Assembly (NCBI RefSeq): GCF_030062155.1
Contig: NZ_CP118269.1
Coordinates: forward strand, 2,790,001-2,854,000
Source: Pantoea sp. Lij88
Lineage (GTDB): Bacteria > Pseudomonadota > Gammaproteobacteria > Enterobacterales > Enterobacteriaceae
Direction: 5' to 3'
Length of the DNA: 64,000 bases
Below the pieces are notes generated by a model, which was not told where the DNA came from, did not search any database, and saw only the letters and a program-made list of their open reading frames with translations. Below, piece by piece: positions 1 to 9,729 of the stretch. The position numbers and the translations under genes were made by a program. Position 1 is the stretch's first letter. Every line of letters starts with the position of its first letter.

Positions 1-716
1 ACAGTGCCAGTGACTGGTCACAGAAAGGTTACGACGTGGTGATCTCCAGCCCCGATTACCTCTATCTGGATTTCCCGTATGAGGTGAATCCGCTGGAACG
101 CGGCTATTACTGGGGCACTCGCTTCAACGACGAGCGCAAAATCTTTGGCTTCGCACCAGACAACCTGCCGCAGAATGCGGAGACCTCCGTGGATCGCGAC
201 GGCAACTTTTTCAGCGCCACATCAGAGAAGCCGTGGCGCGGTGCTTATGGTATTTCGGCCCAGCTGTGGAGCGAAACCGTGCGCACTGACGCCGGGATGG
301 AGCACATGATCTATCCGCGTCTGTTTGCGGTCGCGGAACGAAGCTGGCACCGCGCCAGCTGGGAACAGGATTACCAGGCCGGTCAGACGTATGCAGGCGG
401 TAAGACGCATCGGGTTGATCAGCAGGCGCGCCTGAATGACTGGCAGCGATTTGCCAATCTGCTGGGACAGCGGGAACTGCCGAAACTGGATAAGGCAGGT
501 ATCCATTATCGCCTGCCGGTGCCGGGAGCAAAAATCGTTGATGGCATCCTGTCGATGAACGTGGCTTTGCCTGGCGTGACGCTGGAGTACAGTCTGGACA
601 AGGGCGCAAACTGGCAGCGCTACGATGCTAAAAGACCGCCGCAGGTCAGCGGTGCCGTGGCAATCCGCTCGGTGAGCCGCGATGGCCAGCGCACCAGCCG
701 CGTTGAGACGCTGTAG
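1..716 (+). CDS. Beta-N-acetylhexosaminidase (GH20), 3' part only
   Basis: The reading frame is open from the window edge, so only about the last 238 residues are seen. They hold the end of a GH20 catalytic barrel: an aromatic PLERGYYWGTRF stretch, then AYGISAQLWSE, the conserved tryptophan of the substrate pocket, and the family ending YPRLFAVAERSW. About 70 residues follow that look like the small immunoglobulin-like C-terminal domain of chitobiases (LEYSLDKGANWQRY). GH20 enzymes release N-acetylglucosamine from chitobiose-type substrates, often in the periplasm. The signal peptide and the catalytic Asp-Glu pair lie upstream of the window, so location and exact substrate cannot be judged here. 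Confidence 0.85.
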   Translation, partial: SASDWSQKGYDVVISSPDYLYLDFPYEVNPLERGYYWGTRFNDERKIFGFAPDNLPQNAETSVDRDGNFFSATSEKPWRGAYGISAQLWSETVRTDAGMEHMIYPRLFAVAERSWHRASWEQDYQAGQTYAGGKTHRVDQQARLNDWQRFANLLGQRELPKLDKAGIHYRLPVPGAKIVDGILSMNVALPGVTLEYSLDKGANWQRYDAKRPPQVSGAVAIRSVSRDGQRTSRVETL

Positions 717-763
717 AAAGCGGGAGTGGCACGGGGATAAGAAACCAGCGCCTTAAAAATACA

Positions 764-793
764 AAAGGCCGACATAAGTCGGCCTTAAATTTT
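764..793 (+). terminator. Rho-independent terminator after the hexosaminidase gene
   Basis: A stem GGCCGAC / GTCGGCC with an ATAA loop is followed by TTAAATTTT. It lies about 50 bases after the stop codon of the hexosaminidase gene. Confidence 0.7.
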
Positions 794-804
794 GACAAAA
801 TCTG

Positions 805-965
805 ACTCGCTTCGCTGTGAGAACGTGCATACGCAGGAAATAGGGTCAGATCGGAAAGACGCAAAAAACGTCATCCATGACACGCTCTACCCGCGCCGTC
901 CCTGGCGCGGGACGCTTTCCTACTCTGACCCTATTCCCTGCACGTTTGGCTAATTTGTTGCTGCC
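805..965 (-). repeat. Dispersed repeat, copy 1 (inverted and internally shortened)
   Basis: The core at 834-940 has ends CAGGAAATAGGGTCAGA and TCTGACCCTATTCCCTG that are complementary apart from one base. Read on the minus strand it matches the copies near 34811 and 59118 at both ends (GGAAAGCGTCCCGC near one side, TTTTGCGTCTTTCCGATCTGACC near the other), but about 80 bases of the middle are missing. Similarity continues some 25-30 bases beyond each end (AACAAATTAGC on one side, GCACGTTCTCACAGC on the other). It fills most of the 308-base gap between the hexosaminidase and channel genes. I do not recognise a named repeat family. Confidence 0.75.
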
Positions 966-1024
966 AGATTCCCACTTATGTGAGTAAATTGTATGAGGCC
1001 AAAAGAGATCAGCCCCTTTCACAC

Positions 1025-3469
1025 CTAAACCAGCTTCTCTTCGGGTACCGGCTCCACACCCGCCATCTGCTGACGGCGCTCGATAATCATGGTTTGCGGT
1101 GTCGAGAGCAGGATGCCCTCTTTACGCAGACGCGTCAGAATATCGAACAGCAGGTCGCTCTTCGCGCCAGAGATCTGGCGCTGACCCGCCACGTTACCGG
1201 TGACGCTCAGAATAATCCCCTGCTGGGTCAGATCTTTAAACGAAACAGACGGCTCCGGCGTTTCCAGAATACGTTCGTTCTCGTTGTAGACCTCCAGCAG
1301 AATATCGCGCACCTTCACCGGATCGATATCCAGCGGGAAGGTCAGCGTAATCGTGACCACACCCTGCGCATTACCCATCGTCGCGTTGCGAACGTTCTGC
1401 GAGATAAACTGCGAGTTCGGCACGATCACTGTGGATTTATCGCCCAGCTGGATCTCGGTGGCACGCACATTAATGCGGCGGATATCCCCTTCGATGCCGC
1501 TGATACTCACCAGATCGCCGACTTTAACCGGCCGCTCGGTCAACAGAATCAGACCGGAGATAAAGTTCTTCACTATCTCCTGTAAGCCAAAACCGATACC
1601 GACCGACAACGCACTGACGATCCAGGCCAGCTTGTTCCACTGCAGACCCATGATCGACAGGGTCAGCAGGATAATCAGCACATAACCGATGTTGCTGAAC
1701 AGCGTTACCAGCGACACCCGCATCCCCACATCCATGGTGGTTTTTGGCAGGAAATCGGTGTCGAGCCAGCGGCGTACCGAGCGCAGCACATAGATGCCGA
1801 CAATCAGGCAGATGATCGCATTGACCATGTGCGCCGGCACGATATTCAGGGATTCGAGTCCTTTACCGCCCCAGAACTCAATCACTTTTTGCAGCAGCTC
1901 AATCGGCGTTGAGGAGGCAAAGGTGCCGTTGAGCAGCGCCAGTGCCACAACCAGCACCAGGAAGGTCTTACCGATGGCCGTCAGCAGCGTGGCGGTTTGC
2001 TGCAGGTGACGCTCATTGATGTTAAGTGAACTCTGAATGCGGCGACCGGTGGCGTTACTGGTCGAGAAGAGACTCTCACAGCCATCTTTGAGCAGGTGAC
2101 TGAGGAAGTAGAACGAGCCAAACAGCAGGCCGCACCAGATCACCTCATAACTCAGGAAGCGCGCCAGCGTGACGTACCCGATCAGCAGTGACACAAGGAT
2201 GGCAATCGCGGTCAGCGTCAGACCCATCTGGATCAACCCGACCAGCGTCGAGCGGGCTTCCGGCGGCGTACCCGCCTGGGTCATACGACGACGCACACGG
2301 TTGGTACGCATGCTGATGGCCAGCGCGGTACAGCCAATCAGCAGAGCCGTCAGTCCGTTGGCAAAAATAGTGGTATTCAGGCTGGTGCCGACGCTGTAGT
2401 TGAACGCTTCGACCGTCTGGAAGATAAACACCAGCACCGCAGTAATCGGCGGGAACGGCTTAAGTGCCATCGCCACTTCATTGGAGATGGCCGGTAAGCG
2501 CCAGCTGGGCCTGCGCGTAGAGAGGAACGCGCGTCCCAGTCCGGCAATCAGGCCACAGAACACGCTGAGCTGCACCAGGCGATCGACAAAGTCCTGAACG
2601 TTTTCAGAGACCTCATCACGGCGGGTAAAGGCCAGGGAGATAAAGTTAAAGGTGAGGACGACCGCTGCCAGTGTGGTCAGGGCTATCGCGGCGGCCAGGA
2701 AACTGCGGCGCAGCTTCCCTTCCGGCAGTTTATTAATGCTGACCCAGGCCAGAAACTCTTCACTGTAGCGACGGCCTACCGTCATCACCAGCATCGCCGC
2801 CAGCAGCCAGAAAACACTGCCGACGCGCCAGCCCGGCTCCCATGAGAGCGCTGCGGTGTCCTTCAACTCCTGCAGGAACTCACCAATTTTCTCGCCATCC
2901 AGATCCTGCGTACTCAGCAGTGGTGACCAGAAGCGCGACCCAAGGATACTGCCGGAGTTCAGCGCCAGCTGGCTTTTCAGCTGATCACGACGCAGGTTAA
3001 CAATCTGCGAGGAGAGCATCAGCGCGCCATTTTTAATCCCTTCGGCCTGCTTAATCTGGTCGTCGAGTTTGCCTTTCTGGCTCTCAAGCGCGTTACGCTT
3101 GCGCGTCACTTCCGGGGTTTCTTTCACCCCGCTGTCGGCTTTCGGGGCCGGGCCAAGGACGCCCAGCTGTGCATCAACCTGCTGACGATCGGGAACCAGC
3201 GCCTGACCCAGCGTATCGGCATTGCCAGAGAGCTCCAGCGCCATTTCATTCAGCTGCGTCAGCTTGTTTTCACCGGCATCGACGGAGACCTGACTTTTGA
3301 TTTTATCGAGGATCTTCTGCATTTTCGGCAGTTCCACCGCAGCATTCAGCTTCGGTGGCGCATCCTGTCCCTGAGCAGGCGTGGCCGTATCATCCGCGGC
3401 CAGCGTCAGCGCCGGGGCAAACCCCACCAGCGCCAGCATTAACAATGCAAAAAAGGATCGTATAAACAT
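1025..3469 (-). CDS. MscS-family mechanosensitive channel with large N-terminal domain (DUF3772-like)
   Basis: This is an 814-residue inner-membrane protein. The chosen ATG opens a clean signal peptide (MFIRSFFALLMLALVGF, ending near ALAAD); a longer frame upstream reads like untranslated leader. Residues 30-200 are periplasmic and helical (DUF3772-like), followed by about ten membrane segments. The C-terminal third is the MscS core: a glycine/alanine-rich pore helix (GIGFGLQEIVKNFISGLILL) and the beta domain (VKVGDLVSISGIEGDIRRI, then VPNSQF). Such channels release solutes on hypo-osmotic shock. It resembles neither MscS nor YbiO in length and layout, so I give no symbol. It appears to be transcribed alone. 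Confidence 0.8.
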   Translation of the reverse strand: MFIRSFFALLMLALVGFAPALTLAADDTATPAQGQDAPPKLNAAVELPKMQKILDKIKSQVSVDAGENKLTQLNEMALELSGNADTLGQALVPDRQQVDAQLGVLGPAPKADSGVKETPEVTRKRNALESQKGKLDDQIKQAEGIKNGALMLSSQIVNLRRDQLKSQLALNSGSILGSRFWSPLLSTQDLDGEKIGEFLQELKDTAALSWEPGWRVGSVFWLLAAMLVMTVGRRYSEEFLAWVSINKLPEGKLRRSFLAAAIALTTLAAVVLTFNFISLAFTRRDEVSENVQDFVDRLVQLSVFCGLIAGLGRAFLSTRRPSWRLPAISNEVAMALKPFPPITAVLVFIFQTVEAFNYSVGTSLNTTIFANGLTALLIGCTALAISMRTNRVRRRMTQAGTPPEARSTLVGLIQMGLTLTAIAILVSLLIGYVTLARFLSYEVIWCGLLFGSFYFLSHLLKDGCESLFSTSNATGRRIQSSLNINERHLQQTATLLTAIGKTFLVLVVALALLNGTFASSTPIELLQKVIEFWGGKGLESLNIVPAHMVNAIICLIVGIYVLRSVRRWLDTDFLPKTTMDVGMRVSLVTLFSNIGYVLIILLTLSIMGLQWNKLAWIVSALSVGIGFGLQEIVKNFISGLILLTERPVKVGDLVSISGIEGDIRRINVRATEIQLGDKSTVIVPNSQFISQNVRNATMGNAQGVVTITLTFPLDIDPVKVRDILLEVYNENERILETPEPSVSFKDLTQQGIILSVTGNVAGQRQISGAKSDLLFDILTRLRKEGILLSTPQTMIIERRQQMAGVEPVPEEKLV

Positions 3470-3695
3470 ATGAGTAAGATTCCGGCTGCTTAAATCAGGC
3501 GATCTTCCCTCGCCAGTCGCGCGTAGTGTAGGGCTTTGCAAGGGAGGGCAATATAGGAATAACGGGCATTTTTCGGGCTGATTCCGGAGGGTCAGAGGCA
3601 AAAAAAGGGTTTTAAGCCGCTGGCCCTGTACTCCCGGCTACCTGCTCAGCCTGCAGGTAACGCCAGTGCGCGCAGTGCGCGACACCGGCTATTTT

Positions 3696-4643
3696 CTACT
3701 CGACGTCGGCACTGCCGGCACCATTGCTGGCGACCTGACCCGACTTCTGTTTTTTATACGCCAGCGCGGCGGCAGGCACCGGAGCCGCTTTGCCGGTCTC
3801 AATCCAGCTACGCAGACGGTTAGCGTCGGCGAAGTGGGTATATTTACCAAACGCATCCAGCACCACCAGCGCCACCGGACGATTATTAATCATGGTGCGC
3901 ATCACCAGGCAGTGGCCTGCCTCGTCGGTATAACCGGTTTTGGTCAGCTGAATGTGCCAGTCATTTTTATACACCAGATGGTTGGTGTTGCGGAACGGCA
4001 GCGCATAGCTCGGATGGGCAAAAACCGCCGTCTCCTCTTTCGTGGTGCTGAGCGCGCCAAGCATCGGATATTCCCGCGTCGCTTTCAGCAACTTAATCAG
4101 GTCCTGCGCGCTGGAGACGTTTTGCGTCGACAGGCCGGTTGGCTCAACATAGCGGGTCTGTTTCATGCCCAGTGAGCGCGCTTTGGCGTTCATCGCGCGG
4201 ATAAAGGCGTTATATCCGCCCGGATAGGCGTGAGCCAGGCTGGCGGCAGCGCGGTTTTCTGAGGACATCAGCGCCAGCAGCATCATATTACGACGGCTGA
4301 TCTGGCTGTTGAGCTTCACGCGTGAGAAGACGCCACGCATTTCTGGCGTCTGGCTGACATCGACGGTGATCATCTCGTTCATCGGCTGATGCGCATCCAG
4401 CACCACCATCGCGGTCATCAGCTTGGTGATCGACGCAATGGGTCTGACCCGATCCGGGTGGCTGGAGAAGAGCACTTTATTGGTCGTGAGATCGACAATC
4501 ATCGCACTGCCAGAGGCGATCTGCGGCTGAGCAATAGGCGCAAGTTGCGACAGTGACGTTGTCGCCTGCGCCGGAAGTGAAACAATCTGCCCTGAAACGA
4601 GCAGCGCCAGCGAAAGCAGGGTGGAACGAATTTTTGCAGGCAT
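3696..4643 (-). CDS. pbpG: D-alanyl-D-alanine endopeptidase PbpG (PBP7)
   Basis: A 315-residue periplasmic low-molecular-weight penicillin-binding protein that cuts D-Ala-meso-DAP cross-links in peptidoglycan. After a signal peptide (1-27) come the three active-site motifs in order: SITK with nucleophile Ser71, SEN at 128-130 and KTG at 235-237. Length matches the E. coli protein. The ATG at 4643 was chosen because the signal peptide begins there; the upstream frame is non-coding in character. yohC lies upstream on the same strand, as in E. coli, with 179 bases between the genes. Confidence 0.92.
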   Translation of the reverse strand: MPAKIRSTLLSLALLVSGQIVSLPAQATTSLSQLAPIAQPQIASGSAMIVDLTTNKVLFSSHPDRVRPIASITKLMTAMVVLDAHQPMNEMITVDVSQTPEMRGVFSRVKLNSQISRRNMMLLALMSSENRAAASLAHAYPGGYNAFIRAMNAKARSLGMKQTRYVEPTGLSTQNVSSAQDLIKLLKATREYPMLGALSTTKEETAVFAHPSYALPFRNTNHLVYKNDWHIQLTKTGYTDEAGHCLVMRTMINNRPVALVVLDAFGKYTHFADANRLRSWIETGKAAPVPAAALAYKKQKSGQVASNGAGSADVE

Positions 4644-4822
4644 CGTAGAAAAAAACCCGGTTATGAAGGTGTACTGTGTCAGACCGACACAGGCCGCCCG
4701 CTTCAGTGACGTCGGAGCGCGGGCTGGCAGCGGTATCATACCCGTAAGGTTAAGAAATTTCCTGGCGAGATTGTTTCCGGGCGTAAAAAGAGAACTGCCG
4801 CCAGAGCGGCGGCAGCGGTCGA

Positions 4823-5410
4823 TCAGAACAGATGCGGTCCATATCCCCACAGCACCACGGTCAGTGCCAGTAACACTTCAAAAACCAGCACGCCGATGGC
4901 CAGCGTAGAACCGGAAAAGCGCAGGCTCTCTTCGCGGTCGATATTCAGAAACAGGGGTATGCCAATATAGAGCAGATAGCCGGTGTAGAGCAGCGCCAGC
5001 GCCCCTGCCAGTACGCAGAGCCAGACCAGCGGATAGAGCGCCACCAGCCCACTGAGAAACAGCGGCGTGGCCACATAACCCGCAAATACCGTACAGCGCT
5101 GGACGCCAGGGCGCTGCGGAAAATCACGTGCCATCCAGTGAATCACGCGTCCCATCACGGCGACGCCACCCAGAATAATGAGATAGAACAGAATGCCCAG
5201 CCCGATCCCGGTCGCCAGGTTAAGTTGCACATATTGCCCCTCGCCCAGATTCCAGCCCAGCTGAGTTGTACCGATAAAGGCGCAGATCACCGGGATCGCC
5301 GCCATCAGCAGAACATGGTGGGTGTAATGGTGCGAGACGCTCTCATTCTCTTGCTTGATATGACGCATTTCCTGATTCGGATGCGCCAGAAGTCCCCAGA
5401 CATGGTTCAT
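4823..5410 (-). CDS. yohC: YohC-like YIP1-family inner-membrane protein
   Basis: A 195-residue protein with about five membrane segments, beginning [15 protein letters not shown] as in E. coli YohC. A good ribosome site (AGGAG, seven bases before ATG) fixes the start at 5410; the longer frame above it has no support. The family (YIP1/YohC) is found throughout enterobacteria, and its function is not established. The link to pbpG downstream and the divergent yohD upstream repeats the E. coli arrangement. Confidence 0.88.
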   Translation of the reverse strand: MNHVWGLLAHPNQEMRHIKQENESVSHHYTHHVLLMAAIPVICAFIGTTQLGWNLGEGQYVQLNLATGIGLGILFYLIILGGVAVMGRVIHWMARDFPQRPGVQRCTVFAGYVATPLFLSGLVALYPLVWLCVLAGALALLYTGYLLYIGIPLFLNIDREESLRFSGSTLAIGVLVFEVLLALTVVLWGYGPHLF

Positions 5411-5612
5411 ACAGTCACTCCTCTGATGCGATGGGCCGCCCGGTGCTGCATGCGTCTTTGAGGGCAGCGTCTCTTCAAGTATAAGCGGCAGTAAAATTTT
5501 CGTGGTGGCCGGACAAAAAAACAGCATAAATAAACAGACGTGATGCCCGGGCGGAAGCGAAGCCAAATCGCGTATAGACTTGAGGGACCATCACCGAACA
5601 GGGAGAGTCATT

Positions 5613-6194
5613 TTGCATCTGGATATCAACGCATTAATTACGCAGTACGGTTATCTGGCACTTTTTATTGGCTGTATTGCCGAGGGGGAGACATTTACGT
5701 TGCTGGGCGGCGTTGCCGCACATGAGGGACTGCTGCATTACGTTGGCGTGGTGCTGGCTGCGATGGGCGGCGGTATTGTTGGCGATCAGCTGCTCTACTG
5801 GGTCGGTCGCCGCTGGGGCACGCGCATCCTGCGCCGCTTTAAAAAGCATCAGGATAAAGTGGTCAAAGCGAATCGTCTGATCAAACGCCGTCCCAGCCTG
5901 TTTGTGATTGGCGTGCGCTTTATGTATGGCTTTCGGCTGATTGGTCCGATCATCATTGGTTCCAGCCGCCTCAACCCGATGAAGTTTTTTATCCTTAACG
6001 TTATCGGTGCGGCGATCTGGTCGGTGATCTTTGTAACGCTGGGCTACTTCGCGGGCGGCATTATCGCGCCGTGGCTGCACAAACTCGACCAGCACCTGAA
6101 GCACCTGCTGTGGCTGGTCGGCGCGGTCGTCTTCGCGTTTGTACTGCGCTGGGTGATCCGCCGCTGGCACAACCATCGTGCCGATCAGCCATAA
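5613..6194 (+). CDS. yohD: DedA-family membrane protein YohD
   Basis: A 193-residue DedA (SNARE-associated) membrane protein, closely related to E. coli YohD along its whole length (LITQYGYLALFIGCIAEGE, GVRFMYGFRLIGP, APWLHKLDQHLKHLLW). The family is involved in membrane lipid homeostasis, with some members acting as lipid flippases; this paralogue's own role is unknown. I place the start at TTG 5613 because the E. coli protein begins at the matching residue and GGGAG lies seven bases before it. An in-frame ATG at 5580 would add 11 unsupported residues. Confidence 0.9.
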   Translation: MHLDINALITQYGYLALFIGCIAEGETFTLLGGVAAHEGLLHYVGVVLAAMGGGIVGDQLLYWVGRRWGTRILRRFKKHQDKVVKANRLIKRRPSLFVIGVRFMYGFRLIGPIIIGSSRLNPMKFFILNVIGAAIWSVIFVTLGYFAGGIIAPWLHKLDQHLKHLLWLVGAVVFAFVLRWVIRRWHNHRADQP

Positions 6195-6224
6195 ATGAAC
6201 TGCGGCCTTGCCCGTTGACGCACA

Positions 6225-6254
6225 GTCGCCAGACTCTGAACGGAGTCTGGCGAC
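6225..6254. other. Perfect 12-bp hairpin after yohD
   Basis: GTCGCCAGACTC and GAGTCTGGCGAC form a perfect inverted repeat around a six-base loop, 30 bases after the yohD stop. No T-run follows on either strand, so it is not a classical terminator. It may stabilise the 3' end of the yohD transcript. Confidence 0.6.
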
Positions 6255-6392
6255 CGTGCCGACCCCGTGAATCTCACCCGCCCCCCTCCCCTTTGCTTCC
6301 TCATTAAACCGTGCGTTAACCATCTGTGCCCAAACGAAGCCGCATCGGATAGCTCAGCTATAGTTAGCAAGGACACTGACAGGGAGATGAGG

Positions 6393-8207
6393 ATGAGTAA
6401 GGTAAAACGTAAGATTGACGACCACGGCGTTATCGGCGATTTGCGTACCTGTGCGCTGATCGCTAATGACGGCACCATTGATTATCTCTGCTGGCCCGAA
6501 CTCGACAGCCCGTCGGTCTTTGCCGCCCTGCTCGACAGCGATGAAGCTGGCCTTTTCTCCCTGGCCCCTGACTGGCCCAATGCGCGGCGTCAGCAGCTTT
6601 ACCTGCCCGATACCAACATCCTGCAAACCCGCTGGCTGGATGATGAAGGCGTAGCGGAAATCACCGACTACATGCCGATTTGTGATGACACGAACAAGCT
6701 GCCGCGCCTGATCCGGCGGGTCAAAATGGTGCGTGGCAGCGCGACCTTTCAACTGCGCTGTTCGCCCCGCCACGACTATGCCCGCGCGCAGACCCGTGCC
6801 GAAGCGCATAAAGGCTGTATCGATTTCCATGCGGAGGGCCAGCCATCGCTGCGCCTTGCCGCCTCCGTGGTCATGACGCTGGAAGAGGAGAGCGCGACCG
6901 CCCGTTTCACGTTACAACCTGGCGAACATGCGCAGTTTGAATTTGGCAGCGTGGATGATGCGCATATCGAAGCGCTGGCTACTGAACACTGCTTTGAAGA
7001 GACGGTGAACTACTGGCGACGCTGGAGCGCCCACAGTACCTATCAGGGACGCTGGCGCGAGATGGTGCAGCGTTCGGCGCTGGTGCTCAAGCTGCTGACC
7101 TCGCATCAGCACGGTTCTATTGCGGCGGCGGCAACCTTTGGCCTGCCTGAAGAGCTGGGCGGCGAGCGCAACTGGGACTATCGCGCCTCCTGGATCCGCG
7201 ACGCCTCGTTCAGCATGTATGCCCTGATGCGGCTGGGCTACGTCGATGAAGCCAAACACTTCACCCACTGGGTCGGTCGCTGCGTTGAAAACAGCCATCA
7301 CGATGAGATGCGTCTGCAGGTCATGTACCGGCTGGACAGCGGCACCGAGCTGCATGAGATGGAGCTGCTGAATCTTTCCGGCTACGCCGACTCACGGCCG
7401 GTGCGCATCGGCAACGGTGCCTGGCAGCAGACCCAGCTGGATATCTACGGCGAGCTGATGGATGCGATCTATCTGGCCAATAAATATGGCGAGGCGATCT
7501 CCCAGCGCGGCTGGGAACATGTCGTTAAAATGATCGACTGGCTGAGTGAGAACTGGGATCAGCCCGATGCCGGTATCTGGGAGATGCGCGGCGAGCCGGA
7601 ACATTTCCTGCATTCGCGTCTGATGTGCTGGGTAGCGATGGATCGCGCACTGCGTCTCGGCATGAAGCGATCCCTGCCGATGCCCTACGAGCGCTGGGAC
7701 CGGGCGCGCCGGGAGATCCGCGAAGATATCTGGGCTAACTTCTGGAACAGCGAACGCGGCCACTTCTCTGCAACCCGGCATGGCGAACATCTCGACGCCT
7801 CTATGCTGCTGATGCCGCTGGTGCGCTTCGTCGGCGCGACCGATCCGGACTGGATTGCCACGCTGGATGCGATCAAGACCCATCTCGTCAGCGACGGGAT
7901 GGTGCGGCGTTACAATATCCATGAGACGCCTGCCGATGGCCTTCAGGGTTCGGAAGGCTCCTTTGGTGCCTGCTCCTTCTGGTATGTCGAATGTCTGGCG
8001 CGCGCGGGCCGGATTGAGGAAGCGCACTTTGAATTTGAGAAGCTGCTCAGCTATGCCAACCCGCTGGGCCTCTATGCCGAGGAGTTCGACACACACGGCC
8101 ATGCGCTGGGCAATACGCCACAGGCGCTGACGCACCTGGCGTTAATCAGTGCCGCCTTTTTCCTGAATCGTAAACTCAGCGGCGAGCAGACGCAGTGGCA
8201 GCCTTAG
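6393..8207 (+). CDS. Glycoside hydrolase family 15 protein (glucoamylase/trehalase-like)
   Basis: A 604-residue cytoplasmic protein; no signal peptide. Residues 10-200 form the N-terminal beta-sandwich typical of bacterial GH15 (GVIGDLRTCALIANDGTIDYLCWPELDSPSVF reads as its hallmark, at residues 13-43). The catalytic (alpha/alpha)6 barrel carries WDYR at 261-264, WIRDAS at 267-272, GIWEMRG with Glu397, and EGSFGACSFW with Glu521, which fits the two catalytic glutamates. GH15 members of this type hydrolyse alpha-glucans or trehalose, and the sequence does not decide between them. ATG 6393 has GGGAG six bases upstream; ATG 6387 touches it and is less likely. It seems monocistronic. Confidence 0.85.
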   Translation: MSKVKRKIDDHGVIGDLRTCALIANDGTIDYLCWPELDSPSVFAALLDSDEAGLFSLAPDWPNARRQQLYLPDTNILQTRWLDDEGVAEITDYMPICDDTNKLPRLIRRVKMVRGSATFQLRCSPRHDYARAQTRAEAHKGCIDFHAEGQPSLRLAASVVMTLEEESATARFTLQPGEHAQFEFGSVDDAHIEALATEHCFEETVNYWRRWSAHSTYQGRWREMVQRSALVLKLLTSHQHGSIAAAATFGLPEELGGERNWDYRASWIRDASFSMYALMRLGYVDEAKHFTHWVGRCVENSHHDEMRLQVMYRLDSGTELHEMELLNLSGYADSRPVRIGNGAWQQTQLDIYGELMDAIYLANKYGEAISQRGWEHVVKMIDWLSENWDQPDAGIWEMRGEPEHFLHSRLMCWVAMDRALRLGMKRSLPMPYERWDRARREIREDIWANFWNSERGHFSATRHGEHLDASMLLMPLVRFVGATDPDWIATLDAIKTHLVSDGMVRRYNIHETPADGLQGSEGSFGACSFWYVECLARAGRIEEAHFEFEKLLSYANPLGLYAEEFDTHGHALGNTPQALTHLALISAAFFLNRKLSGEQTQWQP

Positions 8208-8421
8208 TGAGCGGCAACCCCGGAAAGCCCCATTTTTACGCTCCTGCTTTCCGGAAATGCGCTAACATCCGCGGTGAATTTTCGTAAAGTATTGCAGGCA
8301 GGTTAAAATCCCGATTCACAACGTCAGTTTAATGAACATATAATGCGCAGCAGGTCACATTGGCCAGCATGAATTCGACACACTGAACAGCCTGAAATAT
8401 GGCGATAAAGAATTGTAAAAT

Positions 8422-9543
8422 ATGAAAATCATTCGCGCTTTCGCTTCAATCGCACTGGCTCTGGCGGCCTTCAGTCAGTCAGCCTTTGCTGTGGTTTACC
8501 CGTTACCGCCGGCTAACAGCCGTCTGATCGGGGAAAATATCGAAATTACGGTTCCTGAAGACAGCAAACTGCCGCTGGAAGCTTTTGCGGCGCAGTACCA
8601 GATGGGCCTCAGCAACATGCTGGAAGCCAATCCGGGCGTTGACGTTTATCTGCCTAAGGCTGGCAGCAAAATGATCATCCCACAGCAGCTGATCCTGCCT
8701 GACGCGCCGCGTGAAGGCATTGTGATTAACAGCGCGGAGATGCGTCTTTATTACTACCCGAAAGGCAGCAAAACCGTCGTGGTTCTGCCAATTGGTATCG
8801 GTGAACTGGGTAAAGATACCCCGATCAGCTGGACCACCGCGGTAGAACGTAAAAAAGATGGCCCGACCTGGACGCCAACCAAAGGCATGCATGCGGATTA
8901 CGCGGCACGCGGTGAAACGCTGCCAGCGGTGTTCCCGGCAGGTCCGGATAACCCGATGGGCCTGTACGCGCTCTACATCGGTCGTCTCTATGCGATTCAC
9001 GGCACCAACGCCAACTTCGGTATCGGCCTGCGTGTGAGCCACGGCTGTGTGCGTCTGCGTGCTGACGATATCAAATGGCTGTATCAGAACGTGCCGGTTG
9101 GCACGCGCGTACAGTTCGTTGATCAGCCCGTGAAAGCGACCGTAGAGCCAGACGGTTCACGTTATGTCGAAGTGCATAACCCCCTGTCGACCACCGAAGA
9201 GCAGTTCAACTCACGTGAGCTGGTGCCGATTACCCTGACTCAGGCCGTGAGTAAAATTGTGGTTGATGCCAGTGTGAATCAGGATCAGGTTAACGCCGCG
9301 ATTCAGAGTCGTACCGGTATGCCAGTAAAAGTGAACGGTGTGGAGAACAACATCCAGACCGCGCCTGTTGCGGTGCCGGAAAACTCACAGGCTGCTCCTC
9401 AGGAAGAGCCAATGACGCCGGTCACCCCACAGGGTGCAAACAGTGATGCCGCGCAGCCCCAGCAGCCGGCCACTGAACCTGCCGCGCCAGCTGCACCGGT
9501 AACGCCAGCAGCCCCGGCAGCCCCGGCGAATACCAGCTCGTAA
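8422..9543 (+). CDS. ldtA: L,D-transpeptidase of the LdtA (ErfK) type
   Basis: A 373-residue periplasmic enzyme. A signal peptide (1-23, ending SAFA) precedes [16 protein letters not shown], a LysM-like module (about 40-90) and the YkuD catalytic domain (about 97-235), with His193 and the SHGCVRL motif giving nucleophile Cys209. The family joins Braun lipoprotein to diaminopimelate or makes 3-3 cross-links. Of the E. coli paralogues, ErfK/LdtA is the closest by eye ([21 protein letters not shown]). It is about 60 residues longer than ErfK because of a Pro/Ala/Gln-rich tail (about 313-373). A terminator follows. Confidence 0.88.
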   Translation: MKIIRAFASIALALAAFSQSAFAVVYPLPPANSRLIGENIEITVPEDSKLPLEAFAAQYQMGLSNMLEANPGVDVYLPKAGSKMIIPQQLILPDAPREGIVINSAEMRLYYYPKGSKTVVVLPIGIGELGKDTPISWTTAVERKKDGPTWTPTKGMHADYAARGETLPAVFPAGPDNPMGLYALYIGRLYAIHGTNANFGIGLRVSHGCVRLRADDIKWLYQNVPVGTRVQFVDQPVKATVEPDGSRYVEVHNPLSTTEEQFNSRELVPITLTQAVSKIVVDASVNQDQVNAAIQSRTGMPVKVNGVENNIQTAPVAVPENSQAAPQEEPMTPVTPQGANSDAAQPQQPATEPAAPAAPVTPAAPAAPANTSS

Positions 9544-9559
9544 CTGCCGTCAGCTCTGA

Positions 9560-9588
9560 AAAGCCAGCGCCTGTCGCTGGCTTTTTTA
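9560..9588 (+). terminator. Rho-independent terminator after ldtA
   Basis: AAGCCAGCG / CGCTGGCTT stem with loop CCTGT, followed directly by a run of T. Confidence 0.88.
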
Positions 9589-9729
9589 TTGCCTGCACTA
9601 AGGCAAATCATCGAATATTTCTTCTATTCTTCCCCGCGTGACCATCATTAATCTGTCATATAAAGCGCGTATCACACTGCGTTAACCCGATGCAAATCAG
9701 CATCCGGCATCAGCCACGTGAGGTACACC

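Noticed and set aside
3470..3601. Longer start for the MscS-type channel (44 extra residues)
   Set aside because: The internal ATG begins a proper signal peptide; the extension is proline/arginine-rich leader without a ribosome site.
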